This document shows positions 1-5,056 of a stretch of 5,056 nucleotides of DNA, piece by piece (the stretch's first letter is position 1; each line of letters begins with the position of its first letter). The notes under the pieces were generated by a model that was not told where the DNA came from, ran no database searches, and saw only the letters and a program-made list of their open reading frames with translations. The translations under genes and the position numbers were made by a program. The DNA is from CAYYBZ01 sp964470285 [NCBI: uncultured Oligoflexia bacterium]. GTDB taxonomy: Bacteria; Bdellovibrionota_G; CAYYBZ01. The stretch is taken from assembly GCA_964470285.1 (NCBI GenBank), contig CAYYBZ010000190.1, positions 1 through 5,056 of the forward strand, written 5' to 3'.

Positions 1-22
1 ATGCTTGCTGTTTGAATCAATC

Positions 23-27
23 AAAGG
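23..27 (+). promoter_or_regulatory. Shine-Dalgarno site that sets the start of the TPR-like gene
   Basis: AAAGG lies 8 bases before the ATG at 36. A TTG at position 12 is also in frame, but choosing it would put eight polar residues before the signal peptide and would place this ribosome-binding site inside the gene. The ATG at 36 is therefore the better start. Confidence 0.55.
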
Positions 28-35
28 TTTTAGAT

Positions 36-920
36 ATGCATAACAGAATTTCGATCATCATATTCAGTTTTATTTTCTTTCTTTTCCTGAAACCACATTA
101 CCCCGTTAATGCAGCGACCGTTGAAGAAGAGTATCAATCCGCTATCGAAGCATATGAAAAAGGCGAGTACGGCAATGCAATTTTAAGGTTAAAAAAACTT
201 TTAGATGAACTTAAGCTTACATCTATCGATAGAATAATTGAAACGCACTCAATATTAGCTGCCTGTTATCTTAATGAAAACGACGAATCATCGGCAAGAA
301 GACATTTTAAAACATTGCTCAACTTTGACCCGGAGCATGAACTTCCATCCGACTACTATTCTCCAAAAGCAGTGGAATTTTTCAACGTAATAAAAGAAAA
401 CAAAGTTGCAGTCAAGAAACCGAAAGTGCGAAAGACCGGTGACCCTGACAATGAAAATTCGCTTAAAACTCTGAAAATTGAAACTGATTATAAAGAATTA
501 AAGGGCATAGACCCAGACTACAGAAATCCTTACTACAATAATTTCATTCCGTTCGGATACGGCCAATTCAACAATAATGAAATCTCCAAAGGTTATGTAT
601 TAATGATATCCGAAACCGTATCTTTTGCTTCACTTATCTCAACAGCCGTTGCCTACAAAGTACTTCAAAGCTCGGACGGGACATTTGAAAATCATTCAAC
701 TGGACGGGGATTAAAAGCGGGCTTTTATTCGAGCCTGGCTATTTTTAGCTTTACCGCGCTTTTCGGAATCATCGATTCCATTTTAAATTACCGGGAGTAT
801 CCCTACAAAGAAGATAATTCACCCAAAATATCCTTCGCCATTACACCATACACCGAATACACTGACGGGACCGGATTAAACCTGCTAATTTTTTTCAACC
901 GGCCTTTTACCATAAAGTAA
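36..920 (+). CDS. Exported or membrane TPR-like protein with C-terminal hydrophobic hairpin
   Basis: A protein of 294 residues whose function I do not recognise. Residues 1-27 form a Sec-type signal peptide or anchor: a short basic N-terminus, a Phe/Ile/Leu core and an Ala-Ala at the probable cleavage point. Residues 30-62 and 66-101 look like two tetratricopeptide-type helix pairs (AIEAYEKGEYGNAILRLKKL is typical). Residues 120-150 are a charged linker. From 168 comes a motif resembling 'FIPGxGQ...KGY' (FIPFGYGQF, then SKGY), followed by two hydrophobic segments at about 186-208 and 229-250. This arrangement recalls the DUF5683-type membrane domain. The last 30 residues could form two beta strands. 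The family shape suggests an inner-membrane protein with a periplasmic TPR part, probably a scaffold for other envelope proteins (inferred). In frame 2 the sequence is open from base 2 to a TAA at 41-43, so an upstream gene might overlap this start by 8 bases. The CDS is sure, the role unknown. Confidence 0.85.
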   Translation: MHNRISIIIFSFIFFLFLKPHYPVNAATVEEEYQSAIEAYEKGEYGNAILRLKKLLDELKLTSIDRIIETHSILAACYLNENDESSARRHFKTLLNFDPEHELPSDYYSPKAVEFFNVIKENKVAVKKPKVRKTGDPDNENSLKTLKIETDYKELKGIDPDYRNPYYNNFIPFGYGQFNNNEISKGYVLMISETVSFASLISTAVAYKVLQSSDGTFENHSTGRGLKAGFYSSLAIFSFTALFGIIDSILNYREYPYKEDNSPKISFAITPYTEYTDGTGLNLLIFFNRPFTIK

Positions 921-930
921 AAACTGTCGG

Positions 931-954
931 AATATTTTGCACTCAAAAAATATT
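931..954 (+). terminator. Weak AT-only hairpin after the TPR-like gene
   Basis: AATATTTT (931-938) and AAAATATT (947-954) can form an 8-bp stem with an 8-base loop, starting 10 bases after the stop codon. There are no G-C pairs and only a short T-rich stretch follows. Its position fits a terminator but its stability is poor. Confidence 0.2.
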
Positions 955-1013
955 TTGTTACAATGGGTTATGCTTCCTGAGGGGATTTTTAGGTTTCACT
1001 TTATGTTTAGCCG

Positions 1014-1040
1014 TTGACATTGCGCGTCTACAGTGATAAT
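1014..1040 (+). promoter_or_regulatory. Sigma70-type promoter before the small ORF
   Basis: A perfect -35 box TTGACA (1014-1019) is followed after 15 bases by GATAAT (1035-1040), which matches the -10 consensus at five of six positions. The spacing is shorter than the ideal 17, though an alternative TAATAC box sits at 17 bases. Transcription would start near 1047 and give a leader of about 27 bases before the ATG at 1074. Confidence 0.45.
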
Positions 1041-1063
1041 ACATCGCGTTATGAATCTGAATT

Positions 1064-1068
1064 GAGGT
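1064..1068 (+). promoter_or_regulatory. Shine-Dalgarno site of the small ORF
   Basis: GAGGT lies 5 bases before the ATG at 1074, a workable distance for ribosome binding. Because it follows directly from the promoter at 1014-1040, it supports translation of the short reading frame. Confidence 0.4.
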
Positions 1069-1073
1069 ATCGA

Positions 1074-1172
1074 ATGAAGCAGAAAATAGATTTATTGGCT
1101 CTTTTGACAATGCTGCTATTTATTTTCTCAATTTTAAAGCTCAGCAATGTTCTGGCTTTTTACTTTTACTAA
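1074..1172 (+). CDS. Putative 32-residue small membrane or signal-peptide-like protein
   Basis: This short frame runs from ATG to TAA and encodes 32 residues. Three of the first four are Met-Lys-Gln-Lys, then comes an uninterrupted hydrophobic stretch (LLALLTMLLFIFSIL), and it ends NVLAFYFY. That is the shape of a single-pass membrane peptide. It also looks like an entire Sec signal peptide with a plausible cleavage point after Val-Leu-Ala and only four residues left over. It sits alone in a gap of 330 bases, with its own promoter candidate and a Shine-Dalgarno site, and is transcribed towards the DUF362 gene. Two readings are possible: a genuine small membrane protein, or the surviving 5' end of an exported-protein gene that has decayed. 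I found no continuation of an exported protein in the downstream bases. I do not recognise any family. Hydrophobic short frames can arise by chance in AT-rich DNA, hence the moderate confidence. Confidence 0.4.
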   Translation: MKQKIDLLALLTMLLFIFSILKLSNVLAFYFY

Positions 1173-1202
1173 GATTGCAGCATCGATAAACGTTAGTAAA
1201 CA

Positions 1203-1228
1203 TTTAAAAAACAGTGCTTTGATTTAAA
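1203..1228. terminator. Weak AT-rich hairpin between convergent transcripts
   Basis: TTTAAAAAA (1203-1211) can pair with TTT (1218-1220) and TTTAAA (1223-1228), leaving a two-base bulge and the loop CAGTGC. It lies between the end of the small ORF and the stop codon of the minus-strand DUF362 gene, so it could serve either direction. With no G-C pairs in the stem and no following T run, it is only a candidate. Confidence 0.2.
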
Positions 1229-1250
1229 CTTTCCCCGCAATATGTCTTTC

Positions 1251-2168
1251 TTAAGCTTTACCCAACTTAACTTCTTTAACATTAAGCTTCGATAGATCGT
1301 ATTCGCCAAGGCCGCGTTTTTTCCCTATTGAAAGGAATTCAAAATCCTGTCTTTTACCTGAAAAGATTTTTACTCCCATTGAATCAACCGCTATCGGATC
1401 TACGCCGGCAGTGACTTTTTTGACAGTTTTAACATCTCCCAATGAACCCCCCTGAGGGCCGTTTCTAAGAAGTATCCTATAAGAATCGAGAACGGTAAGT
1501 TTAGGCTTGAAAAATGCCGCGAGATCCACCATCGTAGTATTAATATTTTGATGAAGCACCCATCTTCTCCCGCCGATTGCCCCGAGCCAGTTTTTCATTC
1601 CGAGTGTCAATTTTGATAGCGAATGATGCTTTAAGATTGGAACGTTTATCAGGCAGTCGCATTCTACAAAATCTTTGTAAACTTCCCAATCCTTTATAAC
1701 ATCTCCACCGATTTTCATTTTTTTAATTCTGAAATCCTCGACGTGTAAAACCGTCGCACCGTATTTTTTCGTTTCTTTCTGAACACCGGAATTTACGTAA
1801 CACCTTCTTGCATCATTGCAGGTATTGTCCATTACTTTGACCCTTTTAGCGCCGGCATCAAAAGCCATCTTGACGAGCGCCGCCATCACATATGGATTTG
1901 TGTTTGCGGCTTGCTGCGGGGTTCTGTCCCATCCCATGTTTGGTTTTATAAGAACGACATCGTTCTTCGCTACAAACTTTTTCATTCCGCCTAGAAACTC
2001 TACTGCTTTAACTGTAATATCAAAAGGGGATTCACCCCCGCATACAGCAAGATCAATTCCCTTTTCGGCAGAAAATAAGTCCGACGCCTTTATTAGAGGT
2101 CCGGCAGACAGAGCAAGTGTTGCAATAGAGGAATCCCGTAAAAATTTTCTTCTTGTGTATTTATTCAT
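1251..2168 (-). CDS. Tat-exported DUF362 domain protein
   Basis: A protein of 305 residues. It starts with a twin-arginine signal: TRRKFLR at residues 5-11, then a mild hydrophobic segment (about 13-33). It should therefore be exported folded to the periplasm, possibly with a cofactor. The rest matches the DUF362 family: KPNMGW at 75-80 with TPQQAANTNP after it, NVPILKHHSLSKLTLGMKN at 175-193 (the family's 'NvPklKtH...lT..lKN' signature), HQNINTTMVDL at 206-216, VLDSYRILLRNGPQGG at 226-241, and GVDPIAVDSMG at 255-265. Some family members carry a ferredoxin-like [4Fe-4S] domain; here no CxxCxxC cluster is visible and the five cysteines are scattered. The biochemical role of the family is not established as far as I know; a redox or metal link is conjecture. 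The ATG at 2168 is fixed by an in-frame stop two codons upstream, yet no good Shine-Dalgarno site precedes it. It is divergent from the dehydrogenase gene. Confidence 0.9.
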   Translation of the reverse strand: MNKYTRRKFLRDSSIATLALSAGPLIKASDLFSAEKGIDLAVCGGESPFDITVKAVEFLGGMKKFVAKNDVVLIKPNMGWDRTPQQAANTNPYVMAALVKMAFDAGAKRVKVMDNTCNDARRCYVNSGVQKETKKYGATVLHVEDFRIKKMKIGGDVIKDWEVYKDFVECDCLINVPILKHHSLSKLTLGMKNWLGAIGGRRWVLHQNINTTMVDLAAFFKPKLTVLDSYRILLRNGPQGGSLGDVKTVKKVTAGVDPIAVDSMGVKIFSGKRQDFEFLSIGKKRGLGEYDLSKLNVKEVKLGKA

Positions 2169-2213
2169 ATTTTACATTCTAACTTAGACTGATTTATTGT
2201 CACTGGTATTTTC

Positions 2214-2240
2214 TTGACTCACCTCTGATTATATAATAAT
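2214..2240 (+). promoter_or_regulatory. Plus-strand half of a divergent promoter (dehydrogenase)
   Basis: TTGACT (2214-2219) is one base from the -35 consensus. After 15 bases comes AATAAT (2235-2240), and a perfect TATAAT lies at 2232-2237, though only 12 bases from the -35 box. Either -10 would give a leader of roughly 35 bases before the ATG at 2281. The -10 zone is shared with the minus-strand promoter. Confidence 0.4.
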
Positions 2241-2254
2241 AGACCCCATGTCAA
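2228..2254 (-). promoter_or_regulatory. Minus-strand half of a divergent promoter (DUF362 gene)
   Basis: Read on the minus strand, a perfect TTGACA (2254-2249) is followed after 15 bases by a perfect TATAAT (2233-2228). Transcription would start near 2221 and give a leader of about 50 bases before the DUF362 start at 2168. The -10 falls in ATTATATAAT (2228-2237), a perfect palindrome that also offers TATAAT on the plus strand. Confidence 0.45.
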
Positions 2255-2280
2255 ATTCCTTAAAAAGGAGTGTCTAAAAA

Positions 2281-3324
2281 ATGATTATTAAAAAAATGGT
2301 AGCTGAGAAGTTCGATTCAATATATTTCTGCAACGACTCTGATTCCGGGCTAAAAGCAATAATATCAATACATAATGTCAATTTAGGACCTGCCCTGGGA
2401 GGACTTAGATTCTATCCTTATAAAACTGAAGATGACGCCGTTATAGACGTTATGAACCTTTCAAGGGGAATGACTTATAAGGCCTCCATAAGCAATATGA
2501 ATCTAGGAGGAGGAAAATCAATCATCATAGGTGATCCTACAAAAGAAAAATCTGAAAAACTCTTTTTAGCCTTTGCAAGATATTTAAACGAACTTAACGG
2601 CAAATATATAACAGCCGAAGATTCCGGGACATGTCAGGAAGATATGGATGTCATCAAAAAGGTTTCAAAATTTGTTACGGGCATCTCACCCAAGAACGGC
2701 GGATCAGGAGATCCTTCTCCCTGGACCGCTTTGGGAACCCTTCAGGGCATGAAAGCCTGCTGCGGCTTTCTATACGGAGATGAAAGTCTCAGGGGTAAAC
2801 ATGTCACGGTTCAGGGTGTGGGCCACGTGGGTTATTATCTTACGGAACATCTTGTAAAAGAGGGTGCAAAAGTTACCGTTTGTGATGTAGATAATGCAAA
2901 AGTTGAAAAATGCATAAAAGAGTTCAAGGTTGAAGCAGTAAAACCTGAAAAAATTTACTCGGTAGACTGCGATATATTTTCACCGTGTGCCCTGGCCTGG
3001 GCGGTCAATGATGACACTATACCGAAGTTTAAATGCAACATTATTGCGGGAGCGGCCAATAATCAGCTTAAAAAGCCGGAACACTCAAATATACTTTTTG
3101 AAAAGAGCATTGTTTACGCTCCCGATTATGCAATAAACGCGGGAGGACTTATAAGCGTCGGTGAAGAATGGTACGGATACAACATCGATAAAGTTACGGC
3201 GAAAGTAAACGGTATTCACGATACGGTTAAAAACATTCTGGAAAGAAGCAAAAAAGAAAATGTTCCGACTCATATAATCGCTGACAAAATCGCGGAAGAA
3301 CGCTTCACAAAGGCCAAAAAGTAA
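2281..3324 (+). CDS. Leucine dehydrogenase-type amino-acid dehydrogenase (Glu/Leu/Phe/Val family)
   Basis: A 347-residue cytoplasmic enzyme expected to convert L-leucine, valine or isoleucine plus NAD+ to the 2-oxo acid, ammonia and NADH (EC 1.4.1.9 type), feeding branched-chain amino-acid catabolism or the making of branched acyl precursors. The N-terminal domain has GPALGGLRF (36-44), RGMTYKAS (62-69, substrate-binding Lys67), GGGK (76-79, catalytic Lys79) and TAEDSGT (111-117, catalytic Asp114). The Rossmann domain begins near 170, with GVGHVG (179-184) and Asp202 after the second strand, which favours NAD+ over NADP+. AGAANNQL (256-263), YAPDYAINAGGLI (279-291) and YGYN (298-301) complete the family signature. 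Numbering runs one below the Bacillus enzyme, without gaps through the core. Leu290 replaces the pocket Val usual in leucine dehydrogenases, so substrate preference is uncertain. The protein ends about 20 residues earlier than the Bacillus enzymes. AAGGAG (2265-2270) lies 10 bases before the ATG. It appears to be a single-gene transcript. Confidence 0.95.
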   Translation: MIIKKMVAEKFDSIYFCNDSDSGLKAIISIHNVNLGPALGGLRFYPYKTEDDAVIDVMNLSRGMTYKASISNMNLGGGKSIIIGDPTKEKSEKLFLAFARYLNELNGKYITAEDSGTCQEDMDVIKKVSKFVTGISPKNGGSGDPSPWTALGTLQGMKACCGFLYGDESLRGKHVTVQGVGHVGYYLTEHLVKEGAKVTVCDVDNAKVEKCIKEFKVEAVKPEKIYSVDCDIFSPCALAWAVNDDTIPKFKCNIIAGAANNQLKKPEHSNILFEKSIVYAPDYAINAGGLISVGEEWYGYNIDKVTAKVNGIHDTVKNILERSKKENVPTHIIADKIAEERFTKAKK

Positions 3325-3333
3325 TACCTTTCA

Positions 3334-3357
3334 TTATTAAAATCCTGACTTTAATAA
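3334..3357. terminator. AT-only hairpin after the dehydrogenase gene
   Basis: TTATTAAA (3334-3341) and TTTAATAA (3350-3357) pair perfectly around the loop ATCCTGAC, starting 10 bases after the dehydrogenase stop codon. No T run follows, so on its own it would be a weak terminator. It could also be an RNA 3'-end structure. Confidence 0.3.
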
Positions 3358-3366
3358 GTAATGGAA

Positions 3367-3388
3367 TCCCCTGCTTAAAAGGCGGGGA
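3367..3388. terminator. GC-rich hairpin in the convergent gap
   Basis: TCCCC-T-GC (3367-3374) pairs with GCGGGGA (3382-3388) to form a 7-bp, mostly G-C stem with one bulged T and the loop TTAAAAG. It sits between the ends of two convergent genes and stands out against the AT-rich surroundings. On the plus strand the nearest T run is 13 bases further on (3402-3405); an alternative pairing of CTGCT (3371-3375) with AGCAG (3395-3399) would place a stem closer to it. It is likely a bidirectional transcript end, but not a textbook terminator. Confidence 0.4.
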
Positions 3389-3412
3389 ACTCTGAGCAGA
3401 CTTTTAGAATTA

Positions 3413-3667
3413 TTACTTTTTATTGTTTGAGCTATTTCCCGAAGCATTGTAGAAGCTCTGATCTATGAATTTCTTACTGGCCAGCCCCTCTTTCTCATCC
3501 GCTGCCTTTATTGAACTTATCTTGCCTGTAGGAACTTCTATCCAGCCTGTCAGACCTTTAAGCTGAACGCTGTCCTCCTCGATCGATTTAAGAATACCCT
3601 TGTAGGTCATGGTTCCGGCCGTTACAACAACCTGTTTACCGATATATTTGTTGATGTTGTGTATCAC
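3413..3667 (-). CDS. Small LSm/SH3-like beta-barrel protein
   Basis: An 84-residue protein that I cannot name. Residues 6-55 read as a five-stranded small barrel: KQVVVT (11-16), then TMTYKGILKSIE (19-30), DSVQLKG (32-38), GWIEVP (41-46) and ISSIKAA (50-56). The pattern 'IGK.V.V..G...Y.G.L..I....V.L' recalls the strongly bent sheet of Sm-like (LSm/Hfq) and related SH3-type domains, which bind RNA or partner proteins; no Hfq RNA-binding signature is visible. Residues 57-84 are a polar tail rich in Ser, Asn and Lys, probably disordered. There is no signal peptide, so it should be cytoplasmic. The start is GTG at 3667, and it overlaps the TGA of the upstream HEAT gene in a GTGA junction; GGGG about 7 bases before the start could serve as the ribosome-binding site. 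The overlap implies translational coupling with the HEAT gene. It is the last gene of the minus-strand cluster. Confidence 0.75.
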   Translation of the reverse strand: MIHNINKYIGKQVVVTAGTMTYKGILKSIEEDSVQLKGLTGWIEVPTGKISSIKAADEKEGLASKKFIDQSFYNASGNSSNNKK

Positions 3668-4107
3668 TCGATCACCCCATTCTCATCAAGGGTTCCGTCC
3701 TTTAGCTTTTGCTTCATTTCTTTGATTTTTTTCTCTTTAAGCTTTTCAAGATATGCATTTATTTCATCGATAGCCTTCTTTGCGGCATCCTTAACCATCG
3801 GGCTCGAGTCATTGTATAAGACATTCTTAAGTTTCTTTTTTATAGGTTCGTCACCGATCTGTCCCAGGGCTTCGCATACCGTTGCCCTTACTTCAGCCTC
3901 TTCATCATTTAGAGCTTCAACAAGATATGGAACCGCTTCTTTTTGTCCAAGACTTCCCAGATTTTTTGCAGCACTTTTTCTTATAAGGCTGTTCTCGTTT
4001 TTTAAGTTTCCCGCCCACATCTCAAGCCTTTTATCCTCCCATGCACCAAGCTGACGGATAAAAAAAACAACAAGAAAAAATATAAAAATAATTTTAAAAG
4101 TTTTCAT
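3664..4107 (-). CDS. Periplasmic HEAT-repeat protein
   Basis: A 147-residue protein. Residues 1-22 are a Sec signal peptide or anchor: MKTFK, then a Phe/Ile/Val core, with probable cleavage after LGA. Three HEAT-type helical repeats follow: about 28-55 (SLIRKSAAKNLGSLG), 56-86 (AVPYLVEAL..EAEVRATVCEALGQIGD) and 87-117 (degenerate, MVKDAAKKAIDEI). Each has the usual 'VR..A...LG.IGD' core or a variant. Residues 118-138 are a highly charged Lys/Glu helix likely to form a coiled coil. HEAT repeats bind proteins, so a periplasmic adaptor is the reasonable inference; the partner may be the barrel encoded just upstream, whose stop codon is only 12 bases away. No catalytic residue is apparent. The ATG at 4107 gives a complete signal peptide, although the ribosome-binding site before it is weak, which would fit reinitiation after the barrel gene. 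It overlaps the next gene by 4 bases. No specific family name is recognised. Confidence 0.85.
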   Translation of the reverse strand: MKTFKIIFIFFLVVFFIRQLGAWEDKRLEMWAGNLKNENSLIRKSAAKNLGSLGQKEAVPYLVEALNDEEAEVRATVCEALGQIGDEPIKKKLKNVLYNDSSPMVKDAAKKAIDEINAYLEKLKEKKIKEMKQKLKDGTLDENGVIE

Positions 4108-4119
4108 ACTTTAAGCGTT

Positions 4120-5056
4120 TTAAAAAGTCTGCTGAAATGATATGTAATACCTGATTCCGTTATCCCTGAAATCCGTTGCACTCTTTGCAACATCAATTCC
4201 GAAGATCGACTCCCTTACACCGAAAATATCATAAAGTACCCTGATTCCGTAACCAAAATCTGCATCATATCTTCTTAAGTTAAAGACATGGTGTGGGCTT
4301 TCATTGAACTTAACAAGACCCGCCCTTGATCTTGCAAGTTCCGCTACACTTCCGGAAACTCTTCCGGTATTTGCAAAAAATACACCCAGAATATTTCGCA
4401 CTCTTATAAGAGACCATAAAATATTTATATCAATATCCTTCAAAAGATAATGCCTGTATTCGGCGCTTAGGAGAAGGCGATTTCTTCCGATTCTGTCAAT
4501 ATCCGAGAAAGAAAATCCTTTCATTAATGAAATTCCGCCAAGGCGATATTGATTTTGAGCGGGTATCCCGTCTTTTCCCGATATACCGAAAAGACCCCTG
4601 AGAGCCAAAACATGGTTTTGAGTAAAAGAATAAACGCCTGAAACAGACATACCGGCCCTGTAATATCCGAAATCTCCTCCCAGATAACCGCTTGCAAGTT
4701 CACCGAATATGACAGCGGTCATTCCGCTTTTAGGGTTCATAAAACTTATTTGATTACCGAAGAAATACTGTAAAAGAACAGATGTGTTCATTCCTTTGGG
4801 ATTGATAGTAATGTCTTCGAATTCTTCAAGGGGGTCGTCTTGAGTGTATACACGGATTATATAGTCGCTTGAAACCCCATTTATTCTATACGTCACCGCC
4901 AGTCCGTGCGACATTCTTAACGAATCTATAAGTCTTCCGAAAAGCCTGGTATAACCCAAATCGGCACCGTAATTATCGTTATCCCTAAAGCCAGCAATTC
5001 TATAGCGGTTTCTGGACCCGTAAACCTTTCTGAACTGTGTTGAGATATCAACAATC
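4120..5056 (-). CDS. Outer-membrane beta-barrel, Omp85/BamA-like C-terminal part (5' end outside window)
   Basis: The reading frame is open to the right edge, so this is the C-terminal part (311 residues visible) of a larger gene. An in-frame TTG at 4959 is not a credible start, because the 32 codons before it continue the same barrel pattern (FRKVYGSRNRYRIAGF). The sequence alternates polar and aromatic or hydrophobic residues, with glycine- and aspartate-rich turns, as in transmembrane beta strands. Visible residues 171-202 (RLGGISLMKGF...NRLLLSAEYRHYL) match the Omp85/surface-antigen D15 pattern 'lGG...(V/I)RGF...G....l..EyR', with Lys at the usual Arg position. The last strands (GYGIRVLYD..GVRESIFGIDVAKS and YYISFQQTF) fit the end of Omp85 barrels, closing with a terminal Phe, the signal read by the BAM complex. 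POTRA or other N-terminal domains would lie outside the window, so BamA, TamA or another Omp85 member cannot be told apart. It heads the visible operon with the HEAT and LSm-like genes. Confidence 0.8.
   Translation of the reverse strand, partial: IVDISTQFRKVYGSRNRYRIAGFRDNDNYGADLGYTRLFGRLIDSLRMSHGLAVTYRINGVSSDYIIRVYTQDDPLEEFEDITINPKGMNTSVLLQYFFGNQISFMNPKSGMTAVIFGELASGYLGGDFGYYRAGMSVSGVYSFTQNHVLALRGLFGISGKDGIPAQNQYRLGGISLMKGFSFSDIDRIGRNRLLLSAEYRHYLLKDIDINILWSLIRVRNILGVFFANTGRVSGSVAELARSRAGLVKFNESPHHVFNLRRYDADFGYGIRVLYDIFGVRESIFGIDVAKSATDFRDNGIRYYISFQQTF

Noticed and set aside
1-43. End of an upstream gene (frame 1 stop at 13-15, or frame 2 stop at 41-43)
   Set aside because: Both tails are possible, but too few codons are visible to choose between them or to say that either is coding.
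1816-2187. Plus-strand open frame of 123 codons opposite the DUF362 gene
   Set aside because: It lies fully antisense to a well-matched family protein, has no family features of its own and is best explained as a shadow of that gene's codon pattern.
2219-2227. A short upstream ORF starting at the GTG in AGAGGTGAG on the minus strand
   Set aside because: It would encode only 12 residues, its purine stretch overlaps the start codon itself and it sits at or before the predicted transcript start.
3085-3273. Minus-strand open frame of 62 codons inside the dehydrogenase gene
   Set aside because: The plus strand encodes conserved dehydrogenase motifs throughout this stretch; the antisense frame shows nothing recognisable.
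3334-3399. Remnant of an IS200/IS605 element
   Set aside because: Only the shape of one hairpin suggests it; there is no transposase or TnpB-like coding sequence nearby and no second element end.
3659-4054. Plus-strand open frame of 131 codons opposite the HEAT gene
   Set aside because: Its Ser/Phe-rich, low-complexity product is the expected antisense reading of Lys/Glu-rich HEAT repeats.
4957-4959. TTG at the left of the barrel frame as a start codon
   Set aside because: The frame stays open to the window edge and the preceding 32 codons continue the barrel strand pattern, so the gene starts outside the window.

Overview
The window is AT-rich, with densely packed genes, and comes from a Gram-negative (diderm) bacterium. 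It encodes an outer-membrane beta-barrel ending in Phe, a Tat-exported protein and two proteins with Sec-type signal peptides. The gene types and composition suggest a deltaproteobacterial-like or candidate-phylum lineage, but nothing here fixes the taxonomy. No rRNA, tRNA, CRISPR array, transposase or phage gene was found.

Layout from left to right: (1) a plus-strand exported or membrane TPR-like protein (36-920); (2) a 330-base gap (921-1250) with a good promoter and Shine-Dalgarno site in front of a 32-codon hydrophobic small ORF (1074-1172), plus two weak AT-only hairpins; (3) a minus-strand Tat-signal DUF362 protein (1251-2168); (4) a 112-base divergent intergenic region whose two promoters appear to share a palindromic -10 element; (5) a plus-strand leucine dehydrogenase-type enzyme (2281-3324); (6) a short convergent gap with a GC-rich hairpin; (7) a minus-strand cluster read from the right edge inward: an Omp85/BamA-like barrel (cut by the window edge), a periplasmic HEAT-repeat protein and a small LSm/SH3-like protein. 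In the cluster, the first two genes are 12 bases apart and the last two overlap by 4 bases, so it is probably one operon.

The best-understood gene is the amino-acid dehydrogenase, which should oxidatively deaminate branched-chain amino acids with NAD+. Its substrate pocket looks mixed between the leucine and phenylalanine dehydrogenase types. The minus-strand cluster is the least explained part: it links an outer-membrane barrel, a periplasmic helical-repeat protein and a probably cytoplasmic small beta-barrel. I see no clear defence system, mobile element or biosynthetic cluster. The most original leads are the barrel/HEAT/LSm-like operon, the isolated small ORF and the symmetrical bidirectional promoter.
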